Assembly (NCBI RefSeq): GCF_963677945.1
Contig: NZ_OY782578.1
Coordinates: 2,881,258 to 2,945,257, forward strand
From: an uncultured Bacteroides sp.
GTDB lineage: Bacteria > Bacteroidota > Bacteroidia > Bacteroidales > Bacteroidaceae
Length of the DNA: 64,000 nt
Reading direction: 5' to 3'
The translations under genes and the position numbers were made by a program. Below the pieces are notes generated by a model, which was given only the letters and a program-made list of their open reading frames with translations, made no database searches and was not told where the DNA came from. Below, one piece after another: positions 1 to 9,613 of this stretch (the stretch's first letter is position 1; each line of letters starts with the position of its first letter).

Positions 1-86
1 TTAGTGAGATGAACGAACATATTGCCACGCAGGTTAGGGTAGAAAAAACGGTGAATGGCAGAAGTAAAATAGAAGTTGTTGGGTAA
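1..86 (+). CDS. 3' end of an unidentified gene (partial)
   Basis: An open frame enters from the left edge and ends at a TAA at 84-86. The last 27 residues end in KIEVVG. No motif allows a family call. It lies 37 bp before a beta-galactosidase gene in the same direction, so it may be the last part of another gene of the same glycan-degradation cluster; that is inference from position only. Confidence 0.5.
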   Translation, partial: SEMNEHIATQVRVEKTVNGRSKIEVVG

Positions 87-123
87 TACCCACTATAATA
101 AAACGAACATTTAATTTAATAGT

Positions 124-2457
124 ATGAATTATTTATTTAGATCCTTATTATTTACGTTAATTTTTAGTATGGCTGCTTGTTCTAGCGCGCAGACGCAGCC
201 AGCGGGAGGAACATTCAAGGCAGGCAAGAATACATTCCTGCTGAACGACAAACCTTTTGTTATTAAAGCAGCAGAGATACACTATCCGCGTATTCCCGAT
301 GCTTATTGGGAACAACGCATTGAGATGTGTAAATCGCTTGGAATGAACACCCTTTGTCTGTATGTGTTCTGGAATCTGCACGAACAGAATCCCGATGAAT
401 TCGACTTTACAGGCAACAAAGATATTGCCCGTTTCTGCCGTCTGGCACAGAAACATGGTATGTATGTCATTGTTCGTCCCGGTCCGTATGTTTGTGCTGA
501 GTGGGAAATGGGCGGGCTGCCTTGGTGGTTGCTTAAGAAGGACGTAAAACTCCGTACGCTTGATACCTATTACATGGAGCGTGTGCGCAAGTTTATGAAG
601 GAAATCGGCAAACAACTGTCTGATTTGCAGATTACCCGTGGTGGTAACATCATCATGGTTCAGGTAGAAAACGAATATGGTTCTTATGGCACTGACAAAC
701 CTTATGTAAGTGCAATCAGAGACATCGTTCGTGAATCGGGCTTTACCGAAGTACCTTTGTTCCAGTGCGACTGGAGTTCTAATTTTACCAATAATGCGTT
801 GGACGATTTGTTGTGGACTGTAAACTTCGGTACCGGTGCCAACATTGAGAGTCAGTTCAAAAAGCTGAAAAGCCTTCGTCCGGAATCTCCGCTGATGTGC
901 AGTGAGTTCTGGTCGGGTTGGTTCGACCATTGGGGACGCAAGCACGAAACCCGTGATGGTGCCACAATGGTAGCAGGTTTAAAGGATATGCTCGACCAAA
1001 ATATCTCTTTCAGTCTGTACATGACTCACGGAGGAACCACCTTCGGTCATTGGGGAGGTGCCAACAATCCGGCATACTCTGCCATGTGTAGTTCCTATGA
1101 TTACGATGCTCCAATCAGCGAAGCCGGATGGACAACACCAAAGTTCTGGCAGTTGCGTGAACTTCTTTCCAAATATGTAGCTCCGGGAGAAAAGCTTGCC
1201 GATGTACCTGCAGCCTATCCGGTTATCGAAATTCCGGCAATCAAGTTTGAAGCTGTTGCTCCTTTGTTTGCAAACCTTCCTGCTCCAAAGAAGAGCATTG
1301 ATATAAAGCCAATGGAACAATTCAATCAGGGATGGGGAACTATTTTGTACCGCACAACTTTGCCTAAAGTAAAAGCAGGAACAACATTGCTTATTACGGA
1401 AATGCACGACTGGGCTCAGATCTTTGTTAATGGCAAACTGATTGGTCGCCTGGATCGCCGTCACGGAGAGAATAGCGTAACGCTTCCTGCCTTGAAAGCG
1501 GGTGCCAGACTGGATATCTTAGTGGAAGCCATGGGACGTGTAAACTTCGATAAGTCTATCCACGATCGTAAAGGTATTACCGAAAAGGTAGAATTGCTTT
1601 CAAATGGCAATGCCGTAAATCTGAAAAACTGGACAGTCTACAACTTACCAGTAGATTATAAATTTGTTCAGAACAAGAAATATACAGCAAAAGGCAAACA
1701 GACTATGCCTGCTTACTACCGTGCAACGTTCAATCTGAAAGAAACGGGAGATACTTTCCTTGATATGCAGACCTGGGGTAAAGGAATGGTTTGGGTAAAC
1801 GGACACGCCATGGGTAGAATCTGGGAAATCGGTCCACAGCAAACACTTTACATGCCCGGCTGCTGGTTGAAGAAGGGTGAGAACGAGATTATTGTTCTCG
1901 ACCTGAAAGGTCCTCAGCAAGCCATAGTGAAAGGTTTGAAAAAGCCAATCCTGGATATGCTTCGTGAAAAAGCTCCTGAAACACACCGTAAGAGTGGTCA
2001 GAAGTTAGAACTTCAGAACGAAACAGCAGCAGCACAAGGTACATTTACCTTCCGTAACGGTTGGCAGGAAGTGAAATTCGATAAGCAAGTACAAGGACGC
2101 TATTTCTGTCTGGAAGGACTATCCTCCTTCGATGGCAGCAATATAGCTTCTGTTGCAGAGCTGCACGTATTGGGAGCCGATGGTCAGCCACTATCCCGTG
2201 AAAACTGGAAAATCCTTTATGCAGATAGTGAAGAGACCAGAAGCGGTAACCGCACAGCCGACAAGATATTCGACCTTCAGGAATCTACATTCTGGAGCGC
2301 GGTAGACAATGCAGCTTATCCTCATCAGGTTGTGATAGATCTTGGAAAGGATGCAGTCGTTACTGGTTTCAGATACCTGCCACGAGCTGAGAAAGGTTGT
2401 CCGGGAATGATTAAGGATTATAAAGTTTACGTTAAAGCCGGAGCTTTTAAATACTAA
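124..2457 (+). CDS. GH35 beta-galactosidase, surface or periplasmic lipoprotein
   Basis: Hydrolyses terminal beta-galactosyl residues. The 777-aa protein starts with a lipoprotein signal peptide whose lipobox MAAC gives Cys19 as the lipidated residue, followed by two Ser. The GH35 TIM barrel follows: VENEYG carries the presumed acid/base Glu184, and SEFWSGW carries the presumed nucleophile Glu261, by analogy with Glu188 and Glu268 of human GLB1. A beta-rich middle part holds galactose-binding-like jelly-roll segments. The last 130 or so residues resemble an F5/8 type C (discoidin) carbohydrate-binding domain. The GH53 endo-galactanase downstream suggests that both act on beta-1,4-galactan, this enzyme trimming the oligosaccharides. 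No susC/susD pair is in view, so any larger polysaccharide utilisation locus would lie to the left of the window. Confidence 0.93.
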   Translation: MNYLFRSLLFTLIFSMAACSSAQTQPAGGTFKAGKNTFLLNDKPFVIKAAEIHYPRIPDAYWEQRIEMCKSLGMNTLCLYVFWNLHEQNPDEFDFTGNKDIARFCRLAQKHGMYVIVRPGPYVCAEWEMGGLPWWLLKKDVKLRTLDTYYMERVRKFMKEIGKQLSDLQITRGGNIIMVQVENEYGSYGTDKPYVSAIRDIVRESGFTEVPLFQCDWSSNFTNNALDDLLWTVNFGTGANIESQFKKLKSLRPESPLMCSEFWSGWFDHWGRKHETRDGATMVAGLKDMLDQNISFSLYMTHGGTTFGHWGGANNPAYSAMCSSYDYDAPISEAGWTTPKFWQLRELLSKYVAPGEKLADVPAAYPVIEIPAIKFEAVAPLFANLPAPKKSIDIKPMEQFNQGWGTILYRTTLPKVKAGTTLLITEMHDWAQIFVNGKLIGRLDRRHGENSVTLPALKAGARLDILVEAMGRVNFDKSIHDRKGITEKVELLSNGNAVNLKNWTVYNLPVDYKFVQNKKYTAKGKQTMPAYYRATFNLKETGDTFLDMQTWGKGMVWVNGHAMGRIWEIGPQQTLYMPGCWLKKGENEIIVLDLKGPQQAIVKGLKKPILDMLREKAPETHRKSGQKLELQNETAAAQGTFTFRNGWQEVKFDKQVQGRYFCLEGLSSFDGSNIASVAELHVLGADGQPLSRENWKILYADSEETRSGNRTADKIFDLQESTFWSAVDNAAYPHQVVIDLGKDAVVTGFRYLPRAEKGCPGMIKDYKVYVKAGAFKY

Positions 2458-2476
2458 AAGAATACTAAGAATAATG

Positions 2477-2534
2477 ACGCCTTCTTACAAGTCGCATCTT
2501 TTATGGATGAGGATTTGTAAGAAGGCGTTGTTGT
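2477..2534 (+). terminator. Probable terminator hairpin after GH35 gene
   Basis: A perfect 14-bp inverted repeat (2477-2490 with 2515-2528, core CGCCTTCTTACAA) encloses a 24-nt loop and starts 20 bp after the GH35 stop codon. The U-tract is weak (TTGTTGT), so it may act as an mRNA 3' stabiliser rather than a strong terminator. Confidence 0.55.
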
Positions 2535-2572
2535 ATCGTACTATCTATTATATCATCATCAATAGCAATAGC

Positions 2573-2800
2573 TTAAATTTCACTCCAGAAATCTATTAGT
2601 TTGTCATATAAAAAGTCATGTGTATTTGTCTGATCTTCTTTGAGCATTTCAAAAGAAACAAATGTTTTGAATAGATGAACTTCATGACTTTCTTCTATTC
2701 CTAAAACAGCACCATGGATAGCTGTGGCTATTTTATATTGGTAACAGCTATAATGGCCCCAAAGCTGTTTTTTATATTGCTTTGTCTTTTTTCTGTTCAA
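2573..2800 (-). CDS. Small hypothetical protein, doubtful
   Basis: A 75-aa frame with a TTG start and a basic N terminus (KKTKQYKKQ), then a mixed charged and aromatic sequence. It has no recognisable domain. It fills most of the 447-bp gap between the two glycoside hydrolase genes, on the opposite strand. No ATG is available in frame and the upstream stop is only 11 codons further out. It could be a genuine orphan, the remnant of a larger gene, or chance. I include it because nothing else explains the gap. Confidence 0.25.
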   Translation of the reverse strand: MNRKKTKQYKKQLWGHYSCYQYKIATAIHGAVLGIEESHEVHLFKTFVSFEMLKEDQTNTHDFLYDKLIDFWSEI

Positions 2801-2861
2801 ATATTTACTTTTTATGTTACAAGTTTTGTTTCTTTATTGAAGCAAGTTTGATATAATACTC

Positions 2862-2869
2862 TATTTTTG
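2862..2869 (+). promoter_or_regulatory. Probable -7 element of GH53 gene
   Basis: TATTTTTG matches the Bacteroides -7 consensus TAnnTTTG and lies 35 bp before the start codon. No convincing TTTG -33 box is seen at the usual spacing, so the gene may need an activator. Confidence 0.4.
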
Positions 2870-2904
2870 TACCTATGTTATATCTATGAAACTATAAATT
2901 ACTT

Positions 2905-3939
2905 ATGAAAAACATTAAATCAATCATTGTATTGTTTCTTTTATTCTTTGGTGCCAGTTCTTGCGGATCAAAGGAAGATAATGAGGAAGTCATTGTTACT
3001 CCCGAAACCGGTAATTTTGCCAAAGGAGCCGATGTGAGCTGGATTACCGAAATGGAAGCTTCGGGGAAGAAATTTTATAATGCTTCGGGCACTGCTATGG
3101 AAGGTATGGCCTTGCTCAAGAGTCTTGGTATGAATGCTGTGAGATTACGCGTATGGGTAAATCCGTCGGACGGATGGTGTAATAAGGCAGATCTACTGGT
3201 TAAGGCTAAGAGAGCAAAGAATCTTAATATGCGAATAATGATTGATTTCCATTACAGTGATTCCTGGGCAGATCCGGGAAAACAAACCAAACCTGCTGCA
3301 TGGACAAGTTATAACCTTAGTGAACTGAAAACTGCCGTGGCCGATCATACAAAAGATGTATTCAACGAACTGAAATCCAACAGCATTACTCCTGAATGGG
3401 TGCAAGTGGGCAATGAAACCGGGAATGGCATGTTGTGGGAAGATGGTAAAGCTTCTGTCAATATGAAGAATTATGCCGAATTATCAAATGCCGGATATGA
3501 TGCTGTGAAATCTGTTTTCCCGAATGCTAAGGTTATTATTCATCTTCAGAATGGAAATGATAACTCATTATTTCGCTGGCTATTTGACGGCTTGAAGAAT
3601 AATGGAGGAAAATGGGACGTGATTGGAATGTCTCTTTATCCTTCGGCTACAAACTGGTCTACGCTGAATGCTCAGTGCCTTACTAACATGAATGATATGG
3701 TTGCCAGATATGGCTCGGAGGTTATGGTTTGCGAAGTTGGTATGAGCTGGGATTCATCTACAGCTTGTAATTCTTTTCTTAAGGATATTATAGCTAAAAC
3801 GAAATCGGTAAGCAATAATAAAGGAATAGGAGTCTTCTATTGGGAACCTGAAGCTTATGGAGGTTGGAAAAGCTATAGTCTGGGAGCTTTCGATAACAGT
3901 GGAAAACCTACGGTTGCATTGAATGCTTTCAATGATTAA
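2905..3939 (+). CDS. GH53 arabinogalactan endo-beta-1,4-galactanase, lipoprotein
   Basis: Cuts internal beta-1,4-galactosyl linkages in type I (arabino)galactan. The 344-aa protein has a lipoprotein signal ending in SSC (Cys20) and an acidic linker (KEDNEE). The GH53 TIM barrel follows: VQVGNETGNGMLW holds the presumed acid/base Glu171 and MVCEVGMSW the presumed nucleophile Glu277, the two hallmark sites of clan GH-A. The acidic residues just after the lipid anchor resemble the lipoprotein export signal that sends Bacteroides enzymes to the cell surface, so an outward-facing location is likely (inference). It probably supplies galacto-oligosaccharides to the GH35 enzyme upstream. Confidence 0.93.
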   Translation: MKNIKSIIVLFLLFFGASSCGSKEDNEEVIVTPETGNFAKGADVSWITEMEASGKKFYNASGTAMEGMALLKSLGMNAVRLRVWVNPSDGWCNKADLLVKAKRAKNLNMRIMIDFHYSDSWADPGKQTKPAAWTSYNLSELKTAVADHTKDVFNELKSNSITPEWVQVGNETGNGMLWEDGKASVNMKNYAELSNAGYDAVKSVFPNAKVIIHLQNGNDNSLFRWLFDGLKNNGGKWDVIGMSLYPSATNWSTLNAQCLTNMNDMVARYGSEVMVCEVGMSWDSSTACNSFLKDIIAKTKSVSNNKGIGVFYWEPEAYGGWKSYSLGAFDNSGKPTVALNAFND

Positions 3940-3981
3940 AACGGTTTTCTCTGTTGGCACTATATAAGGCAAATTAAAAAA

Positions 3982-4026
3982 ACAGAATCCAGGTACAATG
4001 TTAAGTTTACCTGGATTCTGTTTTTT
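3982..4026. terminator. Bidirectional terminator between GH53 and tamB-like genes
   Basis: A perfect 14-bp inverted repeat (3982-3995 with 4008-4021, core CAGAATCCAGGTA) has an A-tract on its left and a T-tract on its right, so it can end transcription of both convergent genes. Confidence 0.85.
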
Positions 4027-4034
4027 GTTTCTAT

Positions 4035-7000
4035 CTATTGTCGATCTCGTTTTTCTTTCGACTTAGGAACAGCCTTTGGTTGTGGTTCAGGAGGAATGGA
4101 ATCATTAGGCAGAACAGTACTTTTTTTCTTTTTACGGTTCCAAGGCAATAAATCGTTCCATGTATCAAAATCTTTTTTATACATGATACCAAGCCCCTGA
4201 GTATTTAATGTGGTGCGTGTATAATAACGGTCGTTCGACTGGTTGTAAGCTTTCATACGAATCTCATTGGTAAGCAGATATTCCAAATCAAAGTTCCCCA
4301 CAAAATTGGTTGTAACAGTAGGATTATCACGATATCCGAAGTTACCGTTAATCAACAGACGGTTATTTAGAAGTTGTCCTGAAAGCATTCCTTCAAATTC
4401 CATATCAGTCCACCCATTAGTTCCTGTGCTACCATTAACACCAATGTTCCAGTTGCTACTATTGATAACCTGAGACAACATATTATTAAGCTGTCCGGAA
4501 AGGGTAGAAGATAATACCGAAGTCATTGCATTTGAATTCTGAGAAACTGTTGCATAATCCGGAGTATAGAATTTACCAATACCCAATAAGTAGAGCGTTT
4601 GCATGTTTATCTGGTCTTCAGTACTGATTACGTTCTGCACAATACGTTGCTTTTCTTCACTCTCATTTGGTAATTCAATGCCAAGCTTCACTGTAGGATG
4701 CAGCATATTACCACTGATATCCATTAAACAGTTCACCTTCACGTTTGATTTTTTAAGATCTTCGGGAACTTCTGAGCCTAGATCACTTAAAGATACTGAG
4801 TTTACAGTATATTTGGCTTTTATATCAAGATTTGCATTTAATGGATCTCCATTAAAGGTGACTGTACTGCCCGAATTGATACTGAAATCTTTACGAATAA
4901 CTTCCTGTAGACTGAATTTGTATGTTCCGTGATCTATAGTGTAGTTACCAAACATTTTTATATCCCCCTTGTTGTAGTACTCCATCCGCATATTTCCCGA
5001 TCCTTTACCAATAATATAGTCGTTTGCAATAGGATCAACAATAATCTTCATAGTTGCATCTGGTGTGGCATCAATTGACATATTCAAGTGAACATCAGAT
5101 GAAGATGTTGCTGCCTCTTTCACCATGTTTTGAAGGAAATAATCAGCAACTACAGTGGAATCTTCTTCAATTTTACGTTTTGGAGTCTTATCTACGAACG
5201 TAACAAACTGATTATTAACTGCCGAAGTTGTGGTAGTCAACATATAAACGAAGTTTGTATTTCTGTTAGTCTTCATAGCAACGTCAATGTTAATTCCATT
5301 ACTATCTCCAACTAAAGAAGCATTACCGGTGCCGTATACAGTACCATAGAACTGTAAATCGGGTGTCTCCTTGGTGTTGTATACCAACATGTTATTTGCA
5401 TCTACCAGCAGTCGGTAATTCATATTTTTGAAATGCTCGTGGTGTACAGATACAGTAGCGGTCCCGTTATGCCCTTCCAAATCGTGAATCTTAATATTCT
5501 TACCGGAAAACTCGGTAGGAGTAATTTTTACCGAATCTTTAAATGCATAGTTGGCATTCAGAATATTAACCTTGAAAGATGCATCGGCAAAGACATTGCC
5601 TTCCAGATTCAGTGCATTAAACGGTCCGAATAATCTCACATTTCCCGAAGCACGGCCTTTGATATTAGAAGCGATGCTTTTCAGATATTCTTGCAGGAAT
5701 GCCACATTGGTGTTGTGAGCATCGAAATGCAAATCGAGCCCCTTCTTTTGTGGTGAAATATATCCTTTCACATTAGTCTCGGATAGGTTTGGCTCTTGAA
5801 TTTTAGCTTCAACAAGAACTCCGTTATCAGATTTATTATCCCATTCTCCGTGGATATTCATATCACCAATTACCCCCTTATTGAAAGAGAAGTCCTTTAC
5901 GAAAAGATCTGTATTCAGTTCCGGGTTTTTCATTACTCCACTGGCGTATGCCATACCGGTGGCTTTACCGTTGAGGTCAACCGATTTTAAATTTACAAGC
6001 TGAAAAATATAGCCAATACCGATATCTTTCAGTTCTACTTTAACTGTGTCATTAGCATTCTTGGTAGCTTTACCATTGATACGCAGGTACTGATCTTTAT
6101 GCTTGAACAGGAAATTATCTACATATACTCGTCCAGAATCAACTTCTACGTGTGAAGGATAAATGTTCCAGACTGTATCGTTCAGGATAACTTCTGTTGG
6201 CTGTATATCAATCTTAGCTTGTAGAATAGGCTTTTCTCCGGCAGTTTTAAAGAAGTTGGTAACAGCTGAGAAATTACCGCTATAGGTCTGAGCAGCATTA
6301 TTTCCCCAGTTAATGGCTGTGTGAACTTTATCGTTCTGAGCCAAAGCCACCAATGCAAAGTTAACAGTAGAGTTTTTCATTCTTTTGCTAGCTCTAACCT
6401 GGCACTTAAACTGATCTTCTGCGTTTTCGCAAAGGATAATTCCAGATTCAATGTAGTTGTTCTTATATTGTATTCCCGGGAAATATCCATCTATCTTCAA
6501 TTTTCTGTCATTGTCATTAAAATAACCTTTAATAGAACTGTGTTTGTATACATTTAAAGGAATATCAAAAACTGTTTGCAGAATATCTGTATTGTATATC
6601 TGAACATCAAAATTAAAATCGTTATGAGGTTCTTTGTATTTCTTGTTTACGGTAAGCAGAGATGGAATGTATCTTTCCACAGTTTTCATTATGCTCACAG
6701 GAATAGTTTGATATGAGTAGTTACCTTCAACCTTTGCTTTTATAAATTCTGAATTCAGTTCCAGACTTTTCTTTCCATTAATTCTTTTGGCAGCAATATT
6801 TAGATTGCTCATAAAGTAATTTTTTTCAGGGCTGACAAAGGCAAAACTATCCACGTTGATTTCTCCTATCATATCATCGATTGAATGCCCTGTAAAGTTT
6901 GCATCAACACTCAAAGAGAATTTAGCATCCTTATATTTGTTTGTCAGGTGAAGATTGTTTGGACGTATATTCTGGATGTCTGCGTGAAGATTAAATGTAG

Positions 7001-8507
7001 GAACCTTTTGAGACAGATTAAATCGACCATTCATAAAGACGTTTCCATTTTCATCGTTCATAGCAGCTTTACCGTCGAATCCTCCGTTTTTGTACAATCC
7101 ATCGAGCTCAATATTCTTATAATCATAACCGTTATATTCCAATAAGGCAATTAATCCTTTCAATGAAATAGTTGGTTTTAAACCTTTGATATAATTACCT
7201 TTAACATCTACATTTAAAGATGTCTTTCCAAACTTATCTTCATTGTTTAGAAGCCTGCCAAGATTAAATTCATTAGTCTTTATAGCTCCAGAGTAATTAT
7301 AACTTCCTTTAGATTTATCCGAACTGAATTTTATGTCGGTCTTTACAGTTCCTAATCCTGTGTTAAAAGTACCATAGGTAACTAGATCGTTAAAATACCC
7401 GGATACTTCACCTCTGAATGACATGTTACCAAGTCGTTTTAATACATCAGGAGTTCCCGAAAAGTTCTTAACCAGGTTACGTACCAGAAAGTCCATTCCT
7501 GCACGATTAATAACTAGCTTTTTAATATCTCCCAGGAAGTATGCATCGCTTGGATGTGTAAGATCCTGAAAAGTAGCCCCGGCTAAGATCTGCAAGTCAT
7601 CATTTGCTCTGATTTTTAAATCAGACACAGCAAACTGATTTACCGTTCCGTCAATTTTCATTTCAAGGTTTATTTCGTCCCTGAAGTTTTTGAGCGCCGG
7701 AACAAATGGGGAAATATCATGAAGTGTAATTGCAGAAGGCAGAATTCTTGTGGATATTGAGACCTCCTCTGTAAAGTTCTTAAATGCTTTAGGATCTTCA
7801 AATGAAATATTGATAGGAGCCAGCTTTATATTTGACTGAGGTAATGCTATAGCAAAGTTTTCTATTTTAGCAGCTTTGCTATTTCCTGCAATCTTAAGTG
7901 ATAATTTCTTTAATTCAAATCCCGATTGTTCATTCAAACTCAATCGTTTTATGGAAGCATTAACAGAGTCTTTGCTCAGAGCTTTTAGAGATATATTGGC
8001 TAATATATTGGTTAATTTAATATGTTTCGCATTAAATTTCCCTGGATTTTGTGGCTCTGAGAATATATCGTAATTGAATGTACCACGACGTACAAGTATT
8101 GAATTAATACGTAGATCAAGCTTGCTCTCTTTTTTCGTTGTGTCTTTACTTGCAAACGCATCAAAAACAAATTTGCAGTTAATATTGTCCTTTGGAGTCT
8201 TTTTGTTGAGATGAATGTTGAATCCGAAAAGTTGCACACTTCGAATAGTGATTTTTCCTTTAAATAACGGCATGATTTCGAACTTTGCAGAAAGACGGGC
8301 TACTTTTAGCATCTCTTTTTTCGATTGATCTTTCAGCAATACATCATCTATGATAATTCTGTTCATTAGTCCGATATCTATTCGTCCTATTGACAGCTCA
8401 GTATGGAGAATATTTTCTAATTCTTCTGTGGCTATAATCGCCATTTTGTGTTGAATATAAGGAATATTCAACAATACAATAATCCCCAGGTAGATTCCAA
8501 TTACCAC
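4035..8507 (-). CDS. tamB: TamB/DUF490-type AsmA-like envelope protein
   Basis: A very large (at least 1,490 aa) inner-membrane-anchored periplasmic protein. One N-terminal transmembrane helix (around residues 3-20) is followed by a long run of beta-rich AsmA-like repeats, and the C-terminal 450 residues or so match the TamB C-terminal domain in character. Family members form a lipid-lined groove bridging the two membranes and take part in phospholipid transport or outer-membrane protein assembly. The C terminus is proline- and lysine-rich. The only usable canonical start is a GTG at 8507. It cuts into the apparent signal-anchor, because the frame stays open for 18 more codons upstream (including a basic RTIRK stretch typical of the cytoplasmic side) without ATG, GTG or TTG before a stop. 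The true start may therefore be a non-canonical codon, or one base may be wrong. No tamA-like gene is adjacent. Confidence 0.85.
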   Translation of the reverse strand: MVIGIYLGIIVLLNIPYIQHKMAIIATEELENILHTELSIGRIDIGLMNRIIIDDVLLKDQSKKEMLKVARLSAKFEIMPLFKGKITIRSVQLFGFNIHLNKKTPKDNINCKFVFDAFASKDTTKKESKLDLRINSILVRRGTFNYDIFSEPQNPGKFNAKHIKLTNILANISLKALSKDSVNASIKRLSLNEQSGFELKKLSLKIAGNSKAAKIENFAIALPQSNIKLAPINISFEDPKAFKNFTEEVSISTRILPSAITLHDISPFVPALKNFRDEINLEMKIDGTVNQFAVSDLKIRANDDLQILAGATFQDLTHPSDAYFLGDIKKLVINRAGMDFLVRNLVKNFSGTPDVLKRLGNMSFRGEVSGYFNDLVTYGTFNTGLGTVKTDIKFSSDKSKGSYNYSGAIKTNEFNLGRLLNNEDKFGKTSLNVDVKGNYIKGLKPTISLKGLIALLEYNGYDYKNIELDGLYKNGGFDGKAAMNDENGNVFMNGRFNLSQKVPTFNLHADIQNIRPNNLHLTNKYKDAKFSLSVDANFTGHSIDDMIGEINVDSFAFVSPEKNYFMSNLNIAAKRINGKKSLELNSEFIKAKVEGNYSYQTIPVSIMKTVERYIPSLLTVNKKYKEPHNDFNFDVQIYNTDILQTVFDIPLNVYKHSSIKGYFNDNDRKLKIDGYFPGIQYKNNYIESGIILCENAEDQFKCQVRASKRMKNSTVNFALVALAQNDKVHTAINWGNNAAQTYSGNFSAVTNFFKTAGEKPILQAKIDIQPTEVILNDTVWNIYPSHVEVDSGRVYVDNFLFKHKDQYLRINGKATKNANDTVKVELKDIGIGYIFQLVNLKSVDLNGKATGMAYASGVMKNPELNTDLFVKDFSFNKGVIGDMNIHGEWDNKSDNGVLVEAKIQEPNLSETNVKGYISPQKKGLDLHFDAHNTNVAFLQEYLKSIASNIKGRASGNVRLFGPFNALNLEGNVFADASFKVNILNANYAFKDSVKITPTEFSGKNIKIHDLEGHNGTATVSVHHEHFKNMNYRLLVDANNMLVYNTKETPDLQFYGTVYGTGNASLVGDSNGINIDVAMKTNRNTNFVYMLTTTTSAVNNQFVTFVDKTPKRKIEEDSTVVADYFLQNMVKEAATSSSDVHLNMSIDATPDATMKIIVDPIANDYIIGKGSGNMRMEYYNKGDIKMFGNYTIDHGTYKFSLQEVIRKDFSINSGSTVTFNGDPLNANLDIKAKYTVNSVSLSDLGSEVPEDLKKSNVKVNCLMDISGNMLHPTVKLGIELPNESEEKQRIVQNVISTEDQINMQTLYLLGIGKFYTPDYATVSQNSNAMTSVLSSTLSGQLNNMLSQVINSSNWNIGVNGSTGTNGWTDMEFEGMLSGQLLNNRLLINGNFGYRDNPTVTTNFVGNFDLEYLLTNEIRMKAYNQSNDRYYTRTTLNTQGLGIMYKKDFDTWNDLLPWNRKKKKSTVLPNDSIPPEPQPKAVPKSKEKRDRQ

Positions 8508-8686
8508 CGTTAGGAATATTAATACTATTTTTCTAATTGTTCTGATATAGCAAATCTTTATTTAATGAGCAAAAATAAGGATTATTGTTCATTCTAAAAC
8601 TATCTATTCAGATTATTTCTGAAATTTAGTTTCTTTTTGGACAACTTGCATGTGAAATAGAACAATAAGATTTTTTTTGCTCTGCT

Positions 8687-8694
8687 TATCTTTG
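8687..8694 (+). promoter_or_regulatory. Probable -7 element of response regulator gene
   Basis: TATCTTTG fits TAnnTTTG and sits 19 bp before the ATG. No clear -33 box is seen at 19-21 bp. Confidence 0.45.
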
Positions 8695-8713
8695 CGGTAC
8701 AAATTATTAATTT

Positions 8714-9457
8714 ATGAAAACGAAACCTGCAATACTTATTTATGGTCCTGATTGTGACTCAACGCAACTGTTGAAAAAGTCTTTAGAACAAGAAGCTGTT
8801 GAAGTAAAACTTTGTTCTGATATAGAACATGCATATAGTTATTATCACGATGAGAACCCCATTATTTGTATTTTACATGAGTTTTCTTCCCAGGAAAGCT
8901 GTTTTCCTTTGGCGAAAAGAATGTTGGATTTATCCAGAAAAACTTATCTTATTTTTATTTTCAAACAAGACAAAATGATTAATTTCAGACTTGGATACCA
9001 GCTAGGTGCTGATGACTGTTTAATGATTCCGTATGATATAGACGAGCTGAAACTTAGGCTTAAGGCAATGGTAAGAAGGCAGATTGAGAAAAGCCATAAA
9101 CCCGTGATGCAGTTTACTTTAGGAAAGTATATCTTCGATGCTCAGAAAGGCGTATTATGTATTAATGATTCCAGAATTCATCTTACTTCTCGTGAAGCCG
9201 ATTTGTTGCTTCTTTTATGTAGAAGAATGAATAAAACAGTATCAAAGGATGATGCTTTGAAAACTGTATGGAGTGATGGAGATATGATTACTCCGCATTC
9301 TCGCATTCTTTCGATTTATATTTTTAAACTAAGACAAATATTTAAAAATGATCCTTCTGTTCAGATTGTTACACTGCATAGGGAAGGGTATAAATTAATG
9401 GTAAACCAACCAATAATAATTCCTGATGTAATATCATACCAATATTTTAGGGTATGA
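8714..9457 (+). CDS. OmpR-family response regulator with degenerate receiver
   Basis: A 247-aa DNA-binding protein with a receiver-like fold (about 1-120) and an OmpR/PhoB winged-helix effector domain (about 130-235; LTSREADLLLLL, RILSIYIFKLRQIF and HREGYKL are typical). The receiver has lost its chemistry. The N-terminal acidic pair is replaced by GPDCD, the phospho-acceptor Asp expected after the third strand is replaced in ILHEF, and the conserved Lys-Pro is replaced by IPYD. It therefore cannot be phosphorylated in the usual way. No histidine kinase gene is adjacent, so this is an orphan. It may act constitutively or respond to another signal (inference). Confidence 0.82.
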   Translation: MKTKPAILIYGPDCDSTQLLKKSLEQEAVEVKLCSDIEHAYSYYHDENPIICILHEFSSQESCFPLAKRMLDLSRKTYLIFIFKQDKMINFRLGYQLGADDCLMIPYDIDELKLRLKAMVRRQIEKSHKPVMQFTLGKYIFDAQKGVLCINDSRIHLTSREADLLLLLCRRMNKTVSKDDALKTVWSDGDMITPHSRILSIYIFKLRQIFKNDPSVQIVTLHREGYKLMVNQPIIIPDVISYQYFRV

Positions 9458-9613
9458 TGATTATTCATAATTTCTTATGACTAAAATATTCAATGAATGA
9501 ATATTCTTATCTTTTTTTATTATTTTTGCCTGTTATAATCATTATGCGAATATGATTTAGAGAAATCATGCATTTCTGATTAATTATAGAACAGATAATA
9601 AACTAAGGTAAAC

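Noticed and set aside
157..945. 262-aa minus-strand open frame inside the GH35 gene
   Set aside because: Antisense shadow of a gene with clear family motifs; no own motif or promoter.
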